Origin: Asaia bogorensis
Lineage (GTDB): Bacteria; Pseudomonadota; Alphaproteobacteria; Acetobacterales; Acetobacteraceae
DNA length: 11,513 bases
Assembly: GCA_945871455.1 (NCBI GenBank)
Contig: CAMBXJ010000076.1
Span: 1-11,513 of the forward strand
Reading direction: 5' to 3'
Numbering within the stretch: the stretch's first letter is position 1; the number at the start of each line of letters is the position of its first letter. The notes beneath the pieces are model-generated. The model was not told where the DNA came from. It saw only the letters and a program-made list of their open reading frames with translations, and made no database searches. A program made the translations under genes and the position numbers. Positions 6,773 through 11,513 of the stretch are shown here, piece by piece.

Positions 6773-7342
6773 ATGGCCGCCGCTGACCTAGACACTCTCA
6801 AGCAGGACATCACCCGCCGCATGGACGGGGCTATCGAAACCCTGAGGCGCGAGTTCGCCGGTCTGCGTACCGGGCGCGCGCATCCGGGCCTGCTGGAACC
6901 GGTAAAGGTGCACGCCTACGGCACCGACATGCCTCTGACCCAGGTGGGCACCGTCGGCGCGCCGGAGCCGCGCATGCTGACCGTGCAGGTCTGGGACAAG
7001 TCGATGGTCACCGCGGTGGAGAAGGCGATCCGCGAATCCGGCCTGGGTCTGAACCCGATGACCGACGGCATGGTGGTCCGCGTGCCGATCCCGCTACTGA
7101 CCACGGAACGCCGCAATGAACTGGCGAAGACCGCGAACAAGTATGCGGAAGGCGCCAAGATCGCGGTGCGTGGCGTGCGCCGCGATGGCATGGAGCAGAT
7201 CAAGGGGCAGGAGAAGAAGCACGTGATCGGTGAGGACGTGGCCAAGACCTGGCAGGACGAGGTGCAGAAATTGACCGATCAGTTCATCAAGCGCATCGAC
7301 GAATCCCTGGTCGACAAGGAGAAGGACATCCGCCAGGTCTGA
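6773..7342 (+). CDS. frr: Ribosome recycling factor
   Basis: A 189-residue RRF, slightly longer than the usual 185. With EF-G it splits post-termination ribosomes into subunits. The N-terminal helix of the three-helix bundle carries [17 protein letters not shown] (30-46), the highly conserved junction into the small beta domain. [18 protein letters not shown] and [20 protein letters not shown], then the returning helices with [14 protein letters not shown], complete the family pattern. The ATG is placed by a strong AGGAGG at 6760-6765, 7 nt upstream. Its position after pyrH with a 20-nt gap is the conserved pyrH-frr arrangement, so they share a transcript. Confidence 0.98.
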   Translation: MAAADLDTLKQDITRRMDGAIETLRREFAGLRTGRAHPGLLEPVKVHAYGTDMPLTQVGTVGAPEPRMLTVQVWDKSMVTAVEKAIRESGLGLNPMTDGMVVRVPIPLLTTERRNELAKTANKYAEGAKIAVRGVRRDGMEQIKGQEKKHVIGEDVAKTWQDEVQKLTDQFIKRIDESLVDKEKDIRQV

Positions 7343-7389
7343 GGCCGGACACAAGGTCAGCGATGTCGGCCATCTCCGATGATTAGACC

Positions 7390-8130
7390 GTGACCACCAT
7401 CGGACCCTCGGCCGAGCGGGAGGGGTGCGCGCCGCCGACCCATGTCGCCATCATCATGGACGGCAACGGGCGATGGGCCGCCGCGCGTCATCTGCCCCGT
7501 ATTGCCGGTCACCGGGAGGGGGCTCGCGCGGTGCGGCGCACAATCGAAGCGGCGATCCAGAACGATGTCCGATGGCTGACACTTTACGCCTTCAGCAGCG
7601 AGAACTGGCGTCGGCCGGCGGCCGAGGTCCTGGACCTGACGGGGCTGCTGCGACACTATTTAAGAAGCGAGATCGCCGAACTGCGAGCGAACGGCGTAAG
7701 ACTTCGCTGCATCGGCGATCGGACGCGCTTCGATCCGGACATCCAGGCCGATCTGGCCAGTGCGGAAGCCGGCACCAGCCATAACAGCCGGCTCAATCTG
7801 ACGGTGGCGCTGTCCTACGGCGCGCGGGCGGAAATCACCGCCGCGGCCCGCGCCGCCGCCGTCGCGGTCCAGGCGGGCACATTGGCGTTGGATCAACTGG
7901 ATGAAACGGTGTTCGCCGGCTTCCTGTCGACCGCCGGCATGCCGGACCCCGATCTGGTGGTGCGCACGTCGGGGGAACAGCGCCTGTCCAACTTCCTGCT
8001 GTGGCAGGCCGCCTATGCCGAGTTCGTCTTCATGGCTGTGCTGTGGCCGGATTTCGGGGCTGAACATTTCGGCGCGGCGTTAAGCGATTTCGCGAAGCGG
8101 GAGCGGCGTTTTGGCGCGCGCCCTGCTTGA
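7390..8130 (+). CDS. uppS: Isoprenyl transferase, undecaprenyl diphosphate synthase type
   Basis: A 246-residue cis-prenyltransferase. It adds isopentenyl units to farnesyl diphosphate to build the C55 lipid carrier for peptidoglycan and other envelope polymers. HVAIIMDGNGRWA (18-30) contains the Mg2+/diphosphate-binding Asp (D24). LYAFSSENWRRP is the second conserved block, and RTSGEQRLSNFLLWQAAYAEF (192-212) holds the diphosphate-binding arginines (R192, R198). The start is the GTG at 7390: an in-frame TAG lies at 7384-7386 and the next in-frame ATG would cut into the catalytic motif. No clear ribosome binding site precedes it. The gene follows frr by 47 nt and is 12 nt before cdsA. Chain length (C55) is inferred from family and context. 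Confidence 0.94.
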   Translation: MTTIGPSAEREGCAPPTHVAIIMDGNGRWAAARHLPRIAGHREGARAVRRTIEAAIQNDVRWLTLYAFSSENWRRPAAEVLDLTGLLRHYLRSEIAELRANGVRLRCIGDRTRFDPDIQADLASAEAGTSHNSRLNLTVALSYGARAEITAAARAAAVAVQAGTLALDQLDETVFAGFLSTAGMPDPDLVVRTSGEQRLSNFLLWQAAYAEFVFMAVLWPDFGAEHFGAALSDFAKRERRFGARPA

Positions 8131-8142
8131 TCCCGGCACGAG

Positions 8143-8961
8143 GTGACAGCAACCGCTGCCTCCCCGCAATGGAGCGACCTGCGACGACGGGTGCTGTCGG
8201 CGGTCATTCTCGCCCCCGCGGTCCTGGCCTGCGTCTGGTTCGGCGATTGGCCCTTCGACGTCGTGATGATCCTGGTCGGCGTCGGTCTTGCATATGAATG
8301 GGTGCGGATGGGCGGCAATCCGGTCCTGGCCTGGCCCGGAGTGGCAGTCGTTGGCGCTGTCCTGCCGGCATCTTTGGCCATGGTGTGCGGCTATCCGGCC
8401 GCTGGCCTGGCGATCCTGCTGGCGGGGGGCGTGACCCTGCTGGCGACGCCGAACCAGGGGCGTATGGCGGCTCTGGGCGCGGTCTATATCGGCCTGGGCG
8501 TTCTGTCCCTGCTCTGGCTGCGCGACGACCCGGTCGTCGGGCGGGCCAATCTGTTCTTCGTGCTGGTGGCGATCTGGGCGAGCGATATCGGGGCCTATCT
8601 GACAGGGCGCGCATTGGGCGGTCCTCGGCTCGCCCCGTCGATTTCGCCGGGCAAGACCCGGTTCGGCGCCGTGGGCGGTCTGCTGTCGGCGATTCTGGTG
8701 TCTGGCATCCTGGCTTATTCGGTGCAGCCTCCCGTGTCGGTTGCCAGGCTGATCGTGATCTCCGCCGTGCTGGGGGTTGTCGCGCAGAGCGGTGATCTTT
8801 TTGAGAGCATGATTAAACGGCATTTCGGTGTAAAGGATTCCGGGCGTATCATCCCGGGGCATGGCGGTTTGCTGGATCGGCTGGACGCTTTGCTCGCCGC
8901 GGCCCCTGTCGCGGCTTTGCTGGCATTGATGGCCGGACGTGGAGTAGTTCTTTGGCAATGA
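8143..8961 (+). CDS. cdsA: Phosphatidate cytidylyltransferase (CDP-diacylglycerol synthase)
   Basis: A 272-residue inner-membrane enzyme that makes CDP-diacylglycerol from phosphatidate and CTP, the branch point for phospholipid synthesis. Seven or so hydrophobic segments run from residue 17 to the C-terminus. The family signature is complete at 222-248: S-x-x-x-K-R, then K-D-S-G, then PGHGGLLDRLD, including the metal- and CTP-binding acidic and basic residues. SDIGAYLTGRALGG with SPGKT (147-172) is the other conserved cytoplasmic block. The GTG start at 8143 lies 12 nt after uppS with only a poor ribosome binding site, so translation is probably coupled. The stop TGA overlaps the dxr ATG as ATGA. 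uppS-cdsA-dxr is a widespread order linking lipid carrier, phospholipid and isoprenoid synthesis. Confidence 0.96.
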   Translation: MTATAASPQWSDLRRRVLSAVILAPAVLACVWFGDWPFDVVMILVGVGLAYEWVRMGGNPVLAWPGVAVVGAVLPASLAMVCGYPAAGLAILLAGGVTLLATPNQGRMAALGAVYIGLGVLSLLWLRDDPVVGRANLFFVLVAIWASDIGAYLTGRALGGPRLAPSISPGKTRFGAVGGLLSAILVSGILAYSVQPPVSVARLIVISAVLGVVAQSGDLFESMIKRHFGVKDSGRIIPGHGGLLDRLDALLAAAPVAALLALMAGRGVVLWQ

Positions 8962-10139
8962 ACCCTGAACCTCAGGATGCGCCGCGATCCGTCACCATAC
9001 TGGGCTCGACCGGTAGTGTTGGAACGCAAACCATCGACCTGCTCGCCGCCGCTCCGGACCGGTTCCGGGTGCGTGCCCTGGTGGCTGGCCGCAACGCGAA
9101 GCTGCTGGCCGAACAGGCGGTCGCGTTGCGCGCCGAACATGCCGTCGTCGCCGATCCGGCGGCCCTGGCATCGCTGCGGGACGCGCTGGCCGGCACCGGT
9201 ATCAAAACTTCGGCAGGTCCGGAAGCGGTGGTGGAGGCCGCCTCGCTTCCTGCGGATTGGACCATGGCGGCGATCACCGGCGCGGCCGGTCTCGCGTCCA
9301 CCCTGGCCGCGATTCGCCGCGGCGCCGTGGTGGCCTTGGCCAACAAGGAAGCCCTGGTCTGCGCCGGGGAAGTGATGCTCCGCGCGGTGCGGGACGCGAA
9401 GGCCACCCTGCTGCCGGTCGATTCCGAGCATAACGCGATCTTCCAGTCGCTCGCGGACGGCAATCATGGCGCGATTGAAAAGATCGTGCTGACCGCATCC
9501 GGCGGACCGTTCCGCACCTTCAGCCTCCAGGACATGGCGCGCGTGACGCCGGAGGCCGCCTTGCGCCATCCGATCTGGTCGATGGGGGCGAAAATCAGCA
9601 TCGACTCGGCGACCATGATGAACAAGGGGCTCGAACTGATCGAGGCGGCGCGCCTGTTCACCTTGGATGAAGCAGATATCGGCGTGCTGGTCCACCCGCA
9701 ATCGGTGATCCATGGCTTGGTATTCTACCATGACGGCTCGGTGATCGCTCAGTTGGGCTCGCCGGACATGCGGATCCCGATTGCCCATACCCTGGCCTGG
9801 CCGCGTCGGATGGCGACCCCGTCCCCTCGGTTGGACCTTGCGGCGGTGGCACGGTTGGATTTCGCCGAACCGGATCTGATCCGATTCCCGGCGTTGCGGC
9901 TCGCGCGCGATGCCTTGAAGGCCGGTGGTGGCGCGCCTGCGATTTTGAACGCGGCGAATGAGGTCGCGGTGGATTCTTTCCTCAAGCGCCAGATCGGGTT
10001 CCTTGATATCGCGGCCACGGTTGACAAAGTGTTGAGCGCGATGGGCACACCGCCGGCGGACACGCTGGAGGATGTGGTTGCCCTCGATCTTGCCGCCAGA
10101 CGGGCCGCCGAACACGTCACCGCCGCGCGAGCCGCCTGA
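8958..10139 (+). CDS. dxr: 1-deoxy-D-xylulose 5-phosphate reductoisomerase
   Basis: A 393-residue cytosolic enzyme converting DXP to 2-C-methyl-D-erythritol 4-phosphate with NADPH and a divalent metal, the committed MEP-pathway step that feeds uppS. The N-terminal Rossmann domain has GSTGSVG at 16-22. ALANKEALVCAG (127-138) is conserved. LPVDSEHNAIFQ gives metal ligands D155 and E157, and NKGLE (222-226) gives the third ligand E226. HPQSVIHG (246-253) and LGSPDMR are the loop and substrate-binding blocks. All key residues are present. I chose the ATG at 8958, which forms an ATGA overlap with the cdsA stop. A TTG at 8952 is the alternative, and GGAG at 8941-8944 is actually better spaced for it (7 nt versus 13), adding only two residues. 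Confidence 0.97.
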   Translation: MNPEPQDAPRSVTILGSTGSVGTQTIDLLAAAPDRFRVRALVAGRNAKLLAEQAVALRAEHAVVADPAALASLRDALAGTGIKTSAGPEAVVEAASLPADWTMAAITGAAGLASTLAAIRRGAVVALANKEALVCAGEVMLRAVRDAKATLLPVDSEHNAIFQSLADGNHGAIEKIVLTASGGPFRTFSLQDMARVTPEAALRHPIWSMGAKISIDSATMMNKGLELIEAARLFTLDEADIGVLVHPQSVIHGLVFYHDGSVIAQLGSPDMRIPIAHTLAWPRRMATPSPRLDLAAVARLDFAEPDLIRFPALRLARDALKAGGGAPAILNAANEVAVDSFLKRQIGFLDIAATVDKVLSAMGTPPADTLEDVVALDLAARRAAEHVTAARAA

Positions 10140-10189
10140 CACCGAACGGGATCCGCCGCCAACCCGTAAGACCGGGTCGAACCAACCGA

Positions 10190-10208
10190 CCGGCCCCGTG
10201 TGGGCCGG
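10190..10208 (+). promoter_or_regulatory. Strong GC hairpin in the rseP leader
   Basis: CCGGCCC (10190-10196) and GGGCCGG (10202-10208) form a 7-bp all-GC stem with the loop CGTGT in the 93-nt dxr-rseP gap. It sits just upstream of the AGGAG at 10216-10220. There is no T-run after it. It could slow translation or attenuate transcription into rseP, or protect the upstream mRNA end. Confidence 0.45.
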
Positions 10209-10232
10209 AACCGCCAGGAGTGTCCCCCAGCC

Positions 10233-11345
10233 GTGTTTACTGAATTTTCCGACCTGCTTCGGACCGCCGTCGCCTTCGTGGTGGTGCTTGGCGTGTTGGT
10301 CTTCGTGCACGAGTTGGGACACTACCTCGCGGCACGCTGGCGGAACGTGAAGGTGGAAGTGTTCTCCATCGGCTTCGGACGTTCCATCACGTCCTGGACC
10401 GACCGGCAGGGCACCGTCTGGAAGCTGGCCTGGCTGCCGCTTGGCGGTTACGTGAAGCTGCATGGGCAGGAGCGTCCGGAGGACGTGCCCGATGAGGTTC
10501 GGGCGAGTTGGATCCCGGGGCAGACCTTCCACGAGAAGACCGTCGGATCGCGTGCAATCGTGGTGGCCGCCGGTCCGATCGCCAATTTCCTGCTCGCCAT
10601 GGTGCTGTTCGCGGTGCTCTTCATGGCCGTCGGCAAGCCGGTCACCCAGCCGGTGATCGGGGAGGTGATACCGGATGGCGCGGCCGCGCGCGCCGGGTTG
10701 ATGGTGGAAGACCGGATCGAGATGATCGCCGGCCAGCCGATTCGCTCGTTCGAGGACATTCAGCGGATCATCAGCGCCCGCCCGGCCGAACGGCTGGACA
10801 TGACGGTTCTGCGCGAAGGCGCCCAGCGCGATATCGCGGTAACGACCGGGTCGCGGGATGCCAACGGCACCAAGGTCGGCCTGTTGGGGATTCGCGGCGG
10901 CCGGGTCGAGTATCAGCCGCAGGGCTTCTTCGAGTCGGTGGTCGGCGGCATCTGGCAGACCTGGGCCATCACGACCGATACGCTCAGCGGCGTGGCGCAG
11001 ATGCTGACGGGTGCGCGCGGGACGGAGGATCTGGGCGGGCCGCTGCGAATCGCGCAACTGTCCGGACAGGTCGCGGGAATCGGATTCGCCAGCCTGCTGT
11101 CGTTCATCGCCGTGTTGTCGGTCAATTTGGGCCTGATCAACCTGTTTCCGATCCCGGTCCTGGATGGTGGGCATCTGGTATTCTATGCGTTCGAGGCCAT
11201 TCGCGGTCGCCCCTTGCCTCAGCGTGCCCAGGAATACGGGTTCCGGGCCGGTTTGGCGGTGCTGGCGACGCTGTTCATCTTCGCCACCTGGAACGATCTG
11301 TCGCATATCGGGCTGTTTCGCTGGGTCGCCGGGCTGATCGGCTGA
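10233..11345 (+). CDS. rseP: RseP-type site-2 intramembrane zinc metalloprotease (M50)
   Basis: A 370-residue inner-membrane protease that cleaves substrates such as anti-sigma factors or remnant signal peptides inside the bilayer. HELGH at 26-30 in the first helix provides the zinc ligands H26 and H30 and catalytic E27. The third ligand is in NLFPIPVLDGGH, with LDG at 310-312. A second helix spans about 108-132 (with GPIANFLLAM), then comes a single periplasmic PDZ domain (about 138-205, VIGEVIPDGAAARAGL onward) and two C-terminal helices. E. coli RseP has two PDZ domains and about 450 residues; a single PDZ resembles Caulobacter MmpA. I chose the GTG at 10233, with AGGAG 12 nt upstream. The in-frame GTG at 10200 lies inside a hairpin and adds polar residues unlike the family. 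No anti-sigma gene is visible to identify its target. Confidence 0.95.
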   Translation: MFTEFSDLLRTAVAFVVVLGVLVFVHELGHYLAARWRNVKVEVFSIGFGRSITSWTDRQGTVWKLAWLPLGGYVKLHGQERPEDVPDEVRASWIPGQTFHEKTVGSRAIVVAAGPIANFLLAMVLFAVLFMAVGKPVTQPVIGEVIPDGAAARAGLMVEDRIEMIAGQPIRSFEDIQRIISARPAERLDMTVLREGAQRDIAVTTGSRDANGTKVGLLGIRGGRVEYQPQGFFESVVGGIWQTWAITTDTLSGVAQMLTGARGTEDLGGPLRIAQLSGQVAGIGFASLLSFIAVLSVNLGLINLFPIPVLDGGHLVFYAFEAIRGRPLPQRAQEYGFRAGLAVLATLFIFATWNDLSHIGLFRWVAGLIG

Positions 11346-11359
11346 CGGAAAGCAAGCAT

Positions 11360-11513
11360 CGGGGCGCCGCCCCGGACCCCGCGAGGGCTTCGCCCTTCGA
11401 ACCCACCACGGCGGGGCCTTGGATGCCGTTAATGGGGTCAGGGATGAAAGGGGGCCGACACGGACGCCGAAACGCCACGGTTGGCCCCCTTTCATCCCTG
11501 ACCCAATGAATCG
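11360..11513. repeat. Second copy of the composite palindromic repeat, cut by the window edge
   Basis: Starting 14 nt after the rseP stop, the hairpins CGGGGC/GCCCCG (11360-11374) and AGGGC/GCCCT (11384-11396) reproduce the left arm of the tsf-pyrH repeat, sharing GGGGCG-C-GCCCC-GGACCCCGC and the following AGGGC...GCCCTT-GAACCC pattern. A connecting segment (11400-11434) leads into a perfect 22-bp inverted core. If the architecture is the same, a right arm should follow beyond the window. It may also help to end the rseP transcript. Confidence 0.75.
11435..11504. repeat. Perfect 22-bp inverted repeat core with 26-nt loop, after rseP
   Basis: The segment 11435-11456, beginning GGGTCAGGGATGAAAG and ending GGGCC, is exactly the reverse complement of 11483-11504. 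The 26-nt spacer is 11457-11482. Arm length and loop size match the core between tsf and pyrH, and both cores run GTCA...GGGGCC, but the middle of the arm is different. Confidence 0.95.

Noticed and set aside
10200..10232. Upstream GTG start of rseP
   Set aside because: The extra residues (MGRNRQECPPA) are unlike RseP N-termini, and the codon lies in the loop of a strong hairpin upstream of the Shine-Dalgarno site.
8715..11495. A 926-codon open frame on the minus strand opposite cdsA, dxr and rseP
   Set aside because: It is exactly antisense to three well-identified genes. Its product is rich in Arg, Gln, His and Asp as expected from the complement of GC-rich coding DNA, and it shows no domain I recognise.

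Overview
The window is GC-rich DNA from a bacterium that I would place among the Alphaproteobacteria, most likely Rhodospirillales/Acetobacteraceae. That placement is inferred from gene order (rpsB-tsf-pyrH-frr-uppS-cdsA-dxr-rseP), a single-PDZ RseP, a Bug-type solute-binding protein with no transporter beside it, and GC-rich hairpin repeats between genes. No rRNA or tRNA is present to fix the taxonomy.

Left part (1-2333, + strand): the 3' end of a fused SDR-type epimerase/DoxX-like membrane protein, a DUF2269-type membrane protein 4 nt behind it, and a complete periplasmic binding protein of the tripartite tricarboxylate transporter (Bug/TctC) family. A short convergent gap with a small hairpin follows. 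Then comes a minus-strand gene (2461-3591) for a membrane-anchored protein with TPR-like helices that I do not recognise. It is divergent from rpsB across a 366-nt intergenic region that should hold both promoters.

Right part (3958-11345, + strand): a core cluster. rpsB and tsf encode translation factors S2 and EF-Ts. pyrH makes UDP. frr encodes the ribosome recycling factor. uppS makes undecaprenyl diphosphate from isoprenoid units, and dxr catalyses the committed MEP-pathway step that supplies those units. cdsA makes CDP-diacylglycerol, and rseP is a site-2 intramembrane protease. Spacing is tight (20 nt, 20 nt, 47 nt, 12 nt, then a 4-nt ATGA overlap), except for 315 nt between tsf and pyrH and 93 nt before rseP.

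The most notable non-coding structure is the tsf-pyrH gap. It is almost filled by a 232-bp imperfect inverted repeat with arms of about 104 nt. Each arm carries nested hairpins, and the repeat is centred on two perfect 22-bp arms around a 24-nt loop. A related module with a different but equally perfect 22-bp inverted core lies after rseP at the right edge of the window. I regard these as copies of one dispersed palindromic repeat family. The coding content is otherwise ordinary, and I see no novel multi-gene system, CRISPR array, prophage or insertion sequence.
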